Assembly: GCA_018398585.1 (NCBI GenBank) | Contig: JAGTTD010000015.1 | Span: 563,001-627,000 of the forward strand | Source of the DNA: Simmondsia chinensis | Lineage: Eukaryota > Streptophyta > Magnoliopsida > Caryophyllales > Simmondsiaceae | Direction of reading: 5' to 3' | Length of the DNA stretch: 64,000 bases | Shown here: positions 52,969 to 63,667 of the stretch, in pieces | Position numbering within the stretch: the stretch's first letter is position 1 | Layout of the letters: each line of letters begins with the position of its first letter | Notes under the pieces: model-generated | Told to the model about the DNA's origin: nothing | Databases searched by the model: none | What the model saw: the letters and a program-made list of their open reading frames with translations, nothing else | Program-made: the position numbers and the translations under genes

Positions 52969-53789
52969 TAGGATAATTGGTTCCTTGGTAGCTCGTTCAA
53001 AGACTTGAACTCATGACCTCCAATTCATGACAGAACAACCCTATAGAGGCCCCACCCTTCAAATGGGGCAGTGATAATTGAGTAAAATGTCAGACAACAT
53101 ATGCAATACAAACAGAAAGCCACATTTGTAGAATAATCCTACTGATCTTCTTTCATGAAAAGGTGTAAAATTTTACTGTCAAGTCAAACCAAATCTAACC
53201 TCAAATATGATGTAAAAAGTAATTCAATCTAAATTCAAAATCCCCATAGGCCATCACGTTGGGCTTCTTGTGTGAAGCCTGGTTTTTTGTATTGTAATGG
53301 ATCAGTGTCCATGGAGCAAAAGATCAGGCCGATAAGTTTCTTTGGGGGGATTGTTACGAGCCCAAACCGATCCGAGGGTATGTTTGAGAAGCCGAGGATT
53401 TCTCTTGCATGGCTGTATAAATCCTACTTAGAGTTTGATAGAGAAATGTGAGTGAGAAGAAAAATTCTCTATATATTTCCTAGAAATAGCAGAAGTCCCT
53501 ACAACTTCATGAACGTATACACAATTGGCTGAACCACGTAAATCTTGTATCTTGTTTTCTTGTTGAATCTTTCATCGTTCATTTTGTTTCGTTTCCCTAA
53601 CAGATCAGCTTTGAATGTTCACAGTGGTGGGAAAGTGCTTTTTGATTTTCTTGAACCAAAGAGGCATGCGTTTTTTCCTTTGAAAACACATCATCTACAC
53701 AGTTTTTGTACACTTTTGAATACCAAATACACACGGCCGAGAATCAGTGGACCATACGAAGACAACATTTTACTCTGTTTATTTCGATG

Positions 53790-54125
53790 GAAAACTTCTT
53801 ACACCTCAATTCTATTATTTCTTTGCATACCTTCATCGTAACTACAAATACAGGAAATATTTTCCTCCATTGAGAGGAAATCTACTTCCCCTCAATAAAG
53901 GAGGGAAAATTTTCCTTCGTGGGGCAAAAGCTTTTTTTTTTTTTTTTTATTTCACTCCAACCTCACTTAAGAAAGCATTAATCTCGTACAAATCTATAAA
54001 ATGAAACCGTTTTTCTAAACTAAAAAGAAGCGAATTTTTAAGGGAAAAAAATATGTTTGATTGAAAATATTTTATAAAGAAAAACTTTCTTTCAGAAAAA
54101 TGTTTTCCTTTAAACCCAACGGAGC
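53790..54125. mobile_element. MITE-like element of the GGAAAATATTTTCC family
   Basis: Order: aggaaatattttcctccatt, gggaaaattttccttcgtgg, tttcactccaacctcactta, tacaaatctataaaatgaaa, ttgaaaatattttataaaga, aaatgttttcctttaaaccc. It aligns with 13555-13870 along its length. Confidence 0.5.
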
Positions 54126-54764
54126 CCACATTTGAATTATATTCTACCATATGTATCGAGTACCCGAATGTTAAACAAAAAGCAAAGCACTTTTTCTTTA
54201 ACCCAGATGCCCTACCTCACGCCCACTAGTAACAAGAAAGTTCAACAAAAAGCAAACATTGATTTTTTCTTTTTCTTTTTTTTTTTTTTTTTAAATTTCT
54301 CTCTGTTTGAAAACTTCAACTTCAAATATCATTTCATAAAAGAATTCAGATACCCTTGAAATACAAGTAATATCAAAAAGTGGAAAGTGGTAACCCTTAG
54401 TGGCATGCATTGTGGGCTTTTTTAGTTTATTTACTCTTAGCTTTAACAACACATTCAACACTTTTTGATGTACAGAAGAGTGAACTAATGGCAAACAAAA
54501 TTCCTTCCCCACCCCAACTCCCAACAATTGCCTTTTTTTCTATTACAGTATTGATCATGGAATCAAATCGTAGTTTATTGTTGCAGTCATAGAGGTGTTA
54601 CAAATGTAATATAACATCTGTCAGGGTGTAACATAATGGGCAACTCAAAATCTGTCAGATGACACTTGTATTTGATTCCATGCTTGAGACCAAATCGGGT
54701 TCAGGATCTTTTTTTGTGCACTATGAAAACTTCTAAAATCATTGCACAGGAGAGAAGACTACCT

Positions 54765-55080
54765 AAGTTCTCTATATCAAGAAACCAACATTTTCAAAAG
54801 CTTAAGTTGATGGGTGAAAACCTAACAATGGCTTTATACTCTTAACATATTGCCCCCCTCATGCAAATCCCCGTTGAGCTTGAAGCATGGATTGTGCACA
54901 AGTCCACCTCATATCTTATTGCTTAAATTATATTAACATAACATTACTATTGAAATTGGACATTAATGGGATTCGAACTCGTGACCTCTTGGTCAATGAG
55001 GCTCTGACACCATATCAAGAACCAACTTTCCAAAAAGTTTAAGCTGATGGGTGAAAAGCGAAGAATGATTTAGACCCTAG
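54765..55080 (-). mobile_element. Second TRIM-like retrotransposon (short LTRs)
   Basis: On the minus strand: an LTR-like block (ttttcacccatcagcttaaa, ctttttggaaagttggttct), then tggtgtcagagcc (close to the iMet primer-binding site tggtatcagagcc), about 140 bp of internal DNA, a purine tract (gaggggggc), and a second LTR-like block (ttttcacccatcaacttaag, cttttgaaaatgttggtttc). No coding capacity. It sits immediately downstream of the GH17 gene. Confidence 0.55.
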
Positions 55081-55132
55081 CAATCCCTCTAAATTACTAA
55101 AAGAACTCTAACCACAGCACCAAAAATGCAAA

Positions 55133-57170
55133 CTATAACATCAAAACCAACAAAGTATAGCATTGAGACTTACTAGGGTCAGAGGTAGTGATCATGGCAA
55201 CACCCTTGAAATCGCACGACCCAGGCGCTTTCCCTTCGTTCTGGTAATAACTATCAAAAGCATACGATGCATGGCTCTTCACATTATTCGGTTGATAACA
55301 AGCCTCCCCTGGTTGAATCTCCGAACAATTTGCCCTCCCCGGGCCACAAGCCCAGTCAAGCGCCGTTTGTAACGTCTTAGAATCCAACCCATCCATAGCT
55401 ATACAATAAGTCTGGTTCGTCGTATCATTAGCCAAGAAAGACCCACTTCCTGAAACATGCAACAAGTACACCGGCGTGGCATTCCCGTAAAACAACCCCC
55501 AGTTTGCCTCAGAAACCGGGGGCGCCCTCAAATCCTCATTAAACAACTCATACAAGTACACACTAGAAGTGATTTCAGGATGCAACGGGGTCCCACTACG
55601 ATCAAACACATGCTTAATCAAATTTGAATTATAAGTATCCGCGTTATCAACAGTCGCATAAGGCTCTTTCGAATCCCCCTTTGAAGGCCAACCCGTCTCG
55701 GTTACAAGCACAACAACATCAGTAACGTTAAGGTTCTTCATAGAGAAGTAAGCCGAATCAACCATCGCATCATAAACATTAGTATAATGCAACAAAGTAT
55801 TTGGATCTACCATCTCTTTCGACGGCGTTAAAGGCTTGAACAAGGAATTATCCAACGGAATCACACCCTTATTCTCCATAAACACATAGTAAGGATACAA
55901 GTTCATCATCAAAGGGGCCTGAGTTTTGGACAAAAACTTAATAATTGGCAACAAATACTGAGTCCAAGAGGTATTGAAAAATGCTTGAGATGGGGGAAAA
56001 GGGTCTAAAATTATAGAAGCAGAATGTGGGGTTGAGACCTTGATATCATTGTGCAAATTTGAGGCCACCAAAGCATTATACAATGACTCTATCGCTGGAA
56101 GTAGCAAGGGGGCCGCGGCGGGATTGGTGGTTAACACCTCGTCGCCAACCGAGACGGCGGTGATTAGGGTTTCAGGGTAGTATGCCGCCACATTCCGATC
56201 GACCCACGTGGCGGCAGTGGCGTTGGAGGATCCAATTGCAATTAGCTGGTTATTGGGTACTCCAACAACGACCCGGATCTTTGTGTGGGCTAGAGATTTG
56301 AGGATATCTGGGTTTGGATCATAGATTCGGATGTGGGTTATCTTTTGTACTTGAAGGAAGGAGACCAAATCCGAGGTTGATAGTAAATTGGATACATCTG
56401 TACCAATGTTTACACCCACATAGGGTTCATCTTGCCCTTGTTTCTGCTTGATTTCTGCCACTATTTCCTTTGATTGAACTGAAATATTTGCATAAAAAGT
56501 ACAGGTTAACACACATAACATAAAAACTACCAAAGTTGAGCAACACCACATATGATTTTAGGGTCGAATTTCTTCCCCTGTAAAATCAGGAGGCTTTTGG
56601 CTCAACCCATGAAATTGACATATATGAGGTTGAACCCAACTTAAGTTTTATCCTAAAACGAACTGATGGAGTAGCTTATTAGGCTTCTATATTGATAATT
56701 TTTCCTTATAAGTCCAATGTGGGATATTATTAACAATATGGTGGCCAAAAGAAAATATTTGTAACAACATAAATAGAACACAAAGTTCTCAACCCACCCT
56801 AACAAATTGGTAACAAAATGGAGTTTACATCAAAATGGGAACACTAAAATCTCAATTTGGGATTTGGTTAAATTGAACACAGAACTCGAAAATTTTGAAA
56901 TGGGGTTGCTCAAATCGGTAAAATATGAACCGGGCAGGTGCCAAAAAGCGAGCTATTAGCGTTTAGCATAGTAGCTAAACTACCAACCCTCAAATACAAG
57001 ACCTTCAATTTCGTCTCCCTAAATATTGATGTCCCTAATCAAGATAACGTTCTACCTCCTTACTATTATAAGAAAAAAGTGCCAAAAGGGTAGAAAAATA
57101 TACCTGAAAATAGTGCCAAACAAGCAGAGAAGAAGAAGAAGAAGAAGAAAGAGAGCTTAGAGGGAGCCAT
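55133..57170 (-). CDS. GH17 glucan endo-1,3-beta-glucosidase with C-terminal X8 domain, about 470 aa
   Basis: Hydrolyses beta-1,3-glucan (callose) at the cell wall or plasmodesmata. Exon 1 57170-57104 encodes the signal peptide (MAPSKLSFFFFFFFSACLAL) and joins in phase 1 to exon 2 starting at 56478 (VQSKEIV). Using the in-frame ATG at 56551 instead gives a different hydrophobic N-terminus; the spliced form is preferred because it makes a better secretory start. GH17: YVGVNIGTDVSNL at the N-terminus, proton donor Glu in VSVGDEVL (usual GNE, here GDE), nucleophile Glu in LVTETGWPS. X8 domain: YCIAMDGLDSKTLQTALDWA, CGPG, ANCSEIQPG, CYQPNNVKSHASYAFDSYYQ, GSCDFKGVAMI. The 3' end is uncertain: GACCCTA|GTAAGT at 55174 is a good donor, but I found no convincing last exon, so the frame may read into an intron before stopping at 55133. 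Confidence 0.85.
56595..56720 (-). repeat. Decayed solo LTR related to the TRIM at 59429
   Basis: In reverse complement: cacattggacttataagg, aataagctactccatcagtt, cgttttaggataaaacttaa, gttcaacctcatatatgtca. The order matches the TRIM LTR. It is in intron 1 of the GH17 gene. Confidence 0.5.
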
Positions 57171-57524
57171 GGAAGTGAAACTCGAAGAGAACTATAATGT
57201 CATCCTCTGTTTCTGCTTCATCAACAGATCCTTGCATTCTACTCTCTATCTCTCCCCTCTCAATTTCGCTTTAAATTTTTTTTAGGGTTTTACTGTGTTG
57301 AGAGGATGATGCAAACCCATCCCAAGCCTGCATTCATTCATTCATTAATTTGAGCACATCTCTGTTCTTTGTTTTGCAGTGGGCGTGGCTCAGTTTTTTG
57401 AATCAACAAATTTAACAATTAAATACATAAAATAATATGTATAATTCAAAAATGAAAAAAAAAAAAAAGAGTAAATAATAGACAGCGTCGTTTCATACTG
57501 AAAGAATATTACGAGATTGGCCTT

Positions 57525-57878
57525 AGCTTAAGGGTTATTTATATCATTGGTTTCTTGTATTTTTAGTTCTATCAAATTAGTTTTTTATAATTTTTAAATT
57601 TATTAAAATTAATTTTTTATCTTTTTTATTTTATAATGGTCTCTTATAACTTGTTTTATAATAAGATTAATCTCTTATTTTTTTTAATTTTTATATAATT
57701 TTGATCATAATATAAATAATTAGTTTTGTCATAAAATAAAATATAAAAGACCATTTTAAATTAAAAAATTAAGAAACTAATTTAAATAAATTTAAAAAAT
57801 TAAAGGACCAAAAATAAAATATAAAAATTTAATTTAAAAAAATATGAACCAATTGTGTAAATAACCCCTTTCGCTTAC
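57525..57878. mobile_element. AT-rich foldback element
   Basis: Left arm aagggttatttatatcattg gtttc and right arm gaaccaattgtgtaaataac ccctt are inverted over about 25 bp; more imperfect pairing runs through the AT-rich interior. The flanks ttagctta / tcgcttac are a possible, imperfect target duplication. Confidence 0.55.
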
Positions 57879-58159
57879 CGACAAGAGAATGAAAGTTCTA
57901 GCTCACTTTCTAGCTTGCATGGTGTTTTTTGAGAGTCATTTCTGTAATTTACTATAAAATATGTGGGCCTTTTTTTCTTGGTAGCTTCTAATGTATTCTT
58001 AATTATTTCAAAGTTATTATATTTTAAACTTTTAAAAAAAATTAAAAATCACGTTTCCAATATAAATATAATATTGTAAATGTACAACCAAATTAAACAC
58101 ACCTATAATATGTTGATTAAAAGACCTATCTTTATAATAATAGACTAAAAAGCAATGTT

Positions 58160-58405
58160 TTCAGTGTCCCAAGGGCTCCCGCCTAAGCAAGAGTAAGGAG
58201 GTAGATGTACGCAGCCTTCCCACTTTAAGATGCTACCTTAAAGGGAGGATGTTTCCGACAATCCCCCAACCTGAGAGGTGCAACACGAGGACTTTCCAGG
58301 AGGTCACCTATCTTGATATTACTCTCGCCCAAGCATACTTAACTTCGGACTTCTAATGAGATTCAGTTCAGTGCTTAAATGTTGGCACCCTCTTAGGTTT
58401 TATAG
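58160..58405 (-). mobile_element. 5S rRNA-headed SINE with Angio-type tail
   Basis: Minus strand: cctaagagggtgccaacatt, taagcactgaactgaatctc (longest preserved 5S 5' part), cgaagttaagtatgcttggg, ggtgacctcctggaaagtcc, tcgtgttgcacctctcaggt, tgggggattgtcgg, hairpin, gaaggctgcgtacatct, cttgcttaggcgggagccc. Confidence 0.72.
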
Positions 58406-58807
58406 TAATAGACTAATTTATAAAATAATTAAAATAACATAATAAAATAGAATATTATTATTGTCATAATAAAAATATTAATCAAAGTAATTTATAAAAT
58501 TTTATAGTTATTTTATTGGGAAAAAATAACACACTATTAAGCAAACATCTTTACTGTCAAAAAATTATTAATATTAGTACAGTTATAAAATTTATAACTA
58601 CGATTTATTACCAATCATATTATTAATCTAGTAATAATACTTATGACAACTAGCACCTTTATTTGTTGCATAATATTATTATTAGATTAAAATTATTATT
58701 GTCAACGTAAGATTATAATTTCAAAGGTAACTTTCATTATTTATGAATCATATTATAATTTTAAAAATAATATTTTTTCTCTAACAATAATAATTCTACA
58801 TAACCCA

Positions 58808-58995
58808 CTAAGGTCTTGCCTCAGTGGTAAGAGACAAGTGATGTGATAGAGTATCATTTTAAGCCAAAAAGTTTAAATTTCGATTCTCCCCTTGAATCTC
58901 TCTTTTAGGAATCTTTGACTTAACTGACTCCTGTAGAGTGTGGGACACCGCATGGGTTGGAGGTTACTGGGTAATCGGGTTTCTCATTGGCAAAA
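58808..58995 (+). mobile_element. tRNA-derived SINE
   Basis: A-box-like tgcctcagtggtaagagac and B-box-like aatttcgattctcc at tRNA-like spacing, then a body with gtgggacaccgcatgggttg and gggtaatcgggtttctcatt, and an A-rich end. Confidence 0.6.
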
Positions 58996-59021
58996 AATAA
59001 TAATTTTACTTATGTTTGAGG

Positions 59022-59175
59022 CAAAGGCGTAAACGAGCTCAGCGCCCTCTTATTAGAACTTGGCTCGTTAAATTTATCGAGCCTGCTCAAACTCGGCACG
59101 ATAAGCTATCGAGTACTCATAATAAATACGAACAAGTCCTAATCAATGCTGACTATGAGTAATTAATCGAACGTT
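59022..59175. mobile_element. GAGC-rich hAT-like fragment
   Basis: Starts aggcaaaggcgtaaacgagc and keeps ggctcgttaaatttatcgag and ctcggcacgataagctatcg, close to the right part of the element at 38326. The interior is deleted. Confidence 0.5.
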
Positions 59176-59423
59176 CGGTGCCGAGAAGGGTAGTTGATTG
59201 GAAGGGCATCGATAAGAATCTAAAGGGGAGGGGGTACCCCTACATAAAAAATTGAAGGGCAGAAGGAGTAAGGGAGTACAAAATGCTCAGCCTTTTTAGC
59301 TCTTCTTGCTCTCCAGCCTGGCTCTTGTCCTATTTTTCTTTTTCTTTTTCTTTTTCTTTTTTACATTTTTTTTATATATTATTTTTAAATTTACTTATAC
59401 TGGATTTATTTATATTTAAAGTT

Positions 59424-60363
59424 CTTTTTGTTGAAAACTCCACATGTGAGTCTTGTGAAATTTCACATCGGAGTTGAGAGAAAGAAGAGATCTTCTTATA
59501 AGCCTAGTGGATTACTCCACCTATTGCCAATTAGTTTTAGAATGGAACCTCACTTGGGCTTATATGTGGATCTTGTATGCTCCAACTCTGTGGGTCGGGC
59601 CTAAAAAGGTCCGGTAAAATTTAACATGGTATCAGAGCGGCTTGATGATCCCAATTTCTTGTTTGTCCCACCGTGTCCTCGTGAAGAGGGGAGCATTTGT
59701 GTTTGGTGCCCCGAGGCCTCTCCAGTATGTTGGATCCAATTAAATCGGAGAAGGCGAGGGGTACGTTTGTCACAGACTCACATGCGAGGGGGAGTGTTGA
59801 AGACTCCACATGTGAGTCTAGTGGAATCCCACATCGGAGTTGAGAGAAAGAAGATATCATCTTATAAGCCTAGTGGGTTACTCCACCTATTGCCAATTGG
59901 TTTTAGGATGGAGCCTCACTTAGGCTTATATGTGGATCTTGTATGCTCCAACTCTGTGGGTCGGGCCTAAAAAGGCCCGATGAAATTTAACATGGTATCA
60001 GAGCAGGTTAATGATCACGATTTCTTATTTGTCGCACCATGTCCTCTTGAAGAGGAGTGCATTTGTGTTTGGTGCCCCGAGGCCTCTCCAGTATGTTAGA
60101 TCCAGTTGGATCGGAGAAGGCAAGGGGTGCGTTTGTCGTAGACCCACATGCGAGGGAGAGTATTGAGGACTCCACATGGGAGTCTTGTTGAATCTCACAT
60201 TAAAGTTGAGAGAAAGAAGTGATCACCTTATAAGCCTAGTGGATTACTCCACCTATTGCCAACTGGTTTTAGAATGGAACATCACTTGAGATTATATGTG
60301 GATCTTGTATGCTCCAACTCTGTGGGTCGGACCTAAAAAGGCCCGGTAAAGTTTAGCACTTTT
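59424..60363 (+). mobile_element. TRIM retrotransposon array: three 198-bp LTRs, two internal domains, 5-bp target duplication
   Basis: LTRs at 59429-59626, 59795-59992 and 60161-60358, each 198 bp, starting TGTTGA (third copy TATTGA) and ending AACA (third AGCA). Each of the first two is followed directly by tggtatcagagc, the Copia-type primer-binding site complementary to initiator tRNA-Met. Internal domains are 168 bp each (59627-59794, 59993-60160) and end in the purine tract gcgagggggag / gcgagggagag. The whole block is flanked by ctttt at 59424-59428 and 60359-60363. No gag or pol. The period is 366 bp. The shared outer duplication shows one insertion followed by LTR-LTR unequal exchange. 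Confidence 0.9.
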
Positions 60364-61060
60364 ATTTGTTAATTATGCTAATTTAATTATTTTATTTTTA
60401 ATTATATTATCTAAGTTCCCATATAATTTGTATCGATGTTCAGGTAGTGAAACAATCTTTAACGGGTTGAGTCAACGTTAGAGACAAGTGACCAAATATG
60501 AACAGACTCGTTAATCCAATTTAAACTCAATTATAACTCGTGAGTTGATCATTAAAAGCTTCATCAGTTTATCACAAACTAAATTAATACATACAACTAA
60601 AAGCTACAAAACTTTTTTTTTTTCCTGAGCAAATATGAAACTAAATTAATACAGTAAATAAAATTATGAATCTTGCAAGTAAACCTTCATTCAAATAATA
60701 CTCGTACTGTAATGAGTGTCACATTTTTTTAATATTAATATTTGAATTATAATTAGACCGTAATTAAATTATATTAAAGTATTTTATTTAAAATGACTAA
60801 AATTATAAAAGCTGCTGGCATTATTAACTGGAAAAAAAGGATCATTCAAATTATAACTTAATGATTATGTTATAACATTTCAAATTGTTTATAATTATCC
60901 AAAAAAAATATGTGTTAGAACATTGTCATTGGAGTTATGTTATTACGATATTATATTTCCTTAAACCGGTAATAAAAATAAAGTATATCGTATTAAATTG
61001 TGTTTATGTTGCTAAAAATAAACAGATCTGACAGAGTAAAAGGGAAGGAAACATGTTAAT
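60364..61060. other. Anonymous AT-rich DNA
   Basis: No gene or bounded repeat recognised; one short phrase (aatccaatttaaactcaattataa) hints at the GAGC-rich family but is too brief to call. Confidence 0.3.
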
Positions 61061-61067
61061 GTTGTCT

Positions 61068-61490
61068 TATATAGTTTTTTTTAATAATTAGCAACATAAA
61101 TTGCGATAAGATCTGTAGAACCGAAGCTTGAGCTAACAAGCGTAAAATGTGTACTGGCAGAAGGATCCTTTAAACAATAACGAAACAAAGTGTAAACCAC
61201 AGGATGATCCAACACCAACACTGCCAATAGTTACAAAAATATGAGAAAACCCAAGACGCCTAAACAAGACAAGATGAAATTGGGCTAATCAAGGCGAAAG
61301 TCCAAAGACACCGAAAATAAATGGATACCACTAGCGATTCTCGAACTAAACAAAGGTAAAAACTGGCAGATCTCCAAAAACTCGTGTGATATACTAGTAG
61401 TAAACATAAGCGAGCCACCTATTTTCAACTTCATTTGAACTTGAGTTCGATTTAACTTATAAAAGTTTCCACTCAAAAATAAAGTAGCCA
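61068..61490 (-). mobile_element. L1-type LINE 3' end, degenerate
   Basis: The plus strand starts tttttttaataattagcaac ataaattgcg, the reverse complement of the L1 terminus (cgcaa..ttgctaattatt) and then agatctgtagaaccgaagc. Body resembles the copy at 44050 (gtccaaagacaccgaaaata). Confidence 0.5.
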
Positions 61491-61799
61491 GCCAAATTAC
61501 AATTTTTTATACAACGTAAGATGTTAGTAATTTTACCCCTATATCAACTCCGATCGTTTTAAAAATGACCATATTTGTTTTGTAATCTTGTTTTCCTAGT
61601 CTATTGTACTGTTTTGGTGTCTATTTTGATTCCCACTTTTATACAGGCTGACTCATTTGTTTAAGGTGTATGTCTTATATTACAACTCTGTTGTTAGTTA
61701 CCCAAAAGAAAACGATTGGTATAAAATAAAGACAGGGGGGGGTAGGTAGCTTCGGTACTGCAATGTATGCAGATGAGTCACGAGCCTATCTTGCATGTT

Positions 61800-62012
61800 A
61801 ACTTCACCACTTGTCCCATTTTCCCTTCTTTTAGTTGGTCATATTTTCTGTAACTTGTTTAAGACTTGTTATATTTTTGTCAATTCTTATTTGTCTTTTT
61901 ATTTATATGGTTCTGTTGTTTTGGTCCCCGCTTTCTTTTGGGTTGACCCGGGACTCGCTTGGTCGAGTTACCTGCTTTGTTCCGTGACTCTGTCGCTAAT
62001 TATCGAAAAAAA
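61800..62012 (+). mobile_element. L1-type LINE 3' end
   Basis: A T-rich 3' UTR with ggttctgttgttttggtccc, gggactcgcttggtcgagtt, then gtgactctgtcgctaattatcg and an A-run. The same end occurs at 9930-9960 and, inverted, at 44050. Confidence 0.6.
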
Positions 62013-62077
62013 AACTTCACCACTTGTGGGTTACCATTTCGCTACACTCTTTTGTCACATAAACAAAAGATGATTTG

Positions 62078-62385
62078 GTGTCTTTTGGGTAAAGATATGT
62101 ATTTGTCTCTTCGTTAAAAAACATTTGAAAACCATAAGTACCCCCTCCTTTCTCATAGTTATAACATGAAAAAACATGACTTGAAAACTCCATTCTCTAA
62201 TTCTTTAAAGTCTCGGTCATTATTTCTCTCTACGCTTTTACTCTTACTTTGTTTTGGATTTTATTGTATCTCTAAAACTATTTCGGTATCCACAAAATAA
62301 GTCTTAAGGAAAGTGGTTCGCTGCACGCCTTGAAACCGGTGGCTGATTTAAATACCTATATTACAAATTCCCTAACACCAACTTT
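62078..62385 (+). repeat. LTR-like repeat (copy 2 of 2)
   Basis: Similar in order and length to 3712-4035: tcttttgggtaaagatatg, accataagtaccccctcctt, aagtctcggtcattatttct, actatttcggtatccacaaa, ataagtcttaaggaaagtgg, aattccctaacac. Probably the LTR of a degraded retrotransposon. Confidence 0.45.
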
Positions 62386-63120
62386 GCCGCAATTAACATT
62401 TTTTCTTACGAGGTAAGGGAAAACACCATAAGAGCGTTTTCCAGGAAAGGCTCTTCGAAACGCATCAGCTAACGCTAAAGAGCTAAGGGTTGCACGAGCC
62501 AAGAAAGACTATTGCAACGTAGATGGAATATGATGGCTAAACGGAACAACCTCAATCGACAGTCATATTTGCTTCCCTGAAATAATTTCTAAATCTCAAG
62601 TTTATCCCTGTTCGCACTCTTCATCGTCGGGTATTTTGTACAATCTTTTGGATGCGTGAGAGTTGTTACCTTCCGGTTGGACATTTTTGAAACTCATGTT
62701 GGCCACTCTCATAATGCTAGCCCAGGCTTCAACTGCTTTTGTTACAACAATGGAAGTCTAACCTAGATGTCTAGACCCAAACGACCTACACAATCTCCGA
62801 TGATGTATCATGCTGCTGCCATCAAATCTCGCCCCTCTCGCACTCACACCCTTTCATAAGAATGCCACCGATCAACTTTCAAAACTCGAGGCTAATGAAC
62901 GAAGATGCTCAGAGAAGACTTGGTCCATTTACAGTACCTTAGAAAAAGGAAAAGGAAAAAAATAAGATGAGATGGTCCAAACATGTGAAAGATAAGGATT
63001 TGGAAGCATCCACCACTATTATTAATAAAATAAATAGTATTTTTCTCCAATTTTAGCCCATTTCTTTCCCATTCAACCAAATACTATTTTTATGGAAATT
63101 TTTCTTTCTTTTATTTTTAT
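62386..63120. other. Unrecognised, more GC-rich stretch after the LTR-like repeat
   Basis: It contains coding-like text (aaggctcttcgaaacgcatc, atgtctagacccaaacgacc, caaatctcgcccctctcgca), but stops break every frame. It follows the LTR-like repeat, so it may be the worn internal region of the same retroelement. No domain is recognised. Confidence 0.3.
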
Positions 63121-63131
63121 ATGAATAGGAG

Positions 63132-63325
63132 ATTCACAGTGCCCCAAGGGCTCCCACCTAAGTAAGGTCTGGGGGTGGATGTACCTGAAGAGAGATTGTT
63201 TTCGAGAACCCCCAACCTAAGGGATACAACACGATGACTTTTCAAGAGGTCACCCAAGTACGCTTAACTTCGCAGTTCTAACGGAATCCGGTACTTGCGT
63301 GTTAGTACTCTCTTAGGTACCAAAT
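63132..63325 (-). mobile_element. 5S rRNA-headed SINE, internally deleted
   Basis: Minus strand: cctaagagagtactaacacg, taccggattccgttagaact, cgaagttaagcgtacttggg, then directly tgacctcttgaaaagtcatc (about 25 bp of the 5S intermediate element missing), gtatcccttaggttgggggt, tcaggtacatccac and the tail. The flanks ctcttaggtacc on the left end resemble those of other copies. Confidence 0.65.
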
Positions 63326-63667
63326 AATAGATCCAGAGGAAGATACTACCAAATAATAGATAGGGTATTCAATGCAATTAAAACAAAAATCTCAGTATAT
63401 ATATATATATATAAAGATGCTGGAATCTTTATAAAGGACCACAATAAAATTTAAAAAAAAAAAAGATAAAAAGGAAAGAAAACACAAAAGGTACTCTATG
63501 AAATGGAGAGCAATGCTGAAATTTTGATCTCACATCTTTATAATGACAAAGATTAGTGTATAGAATGTGAATTTGTTAAGTATACTTGTATAAACCATAA
63601 GGTGTCTAGAGATATAAAGATTCATATTGTAGATGATGCGGTATTATGCCTAGCGTAGGATTACATA

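Noticed and set aside
55089..55132. A last GH17 exon encoding a short hydrophobic tail
   Set aside because: The phase fits, but the intron would be only 41 bp, below the usual minimum for plant introns.
59626..59970. Protein-coding frame inside the TRIM array
   Set aside because: It crosses the internal domain and LTR; TRIM elements carry no genes.
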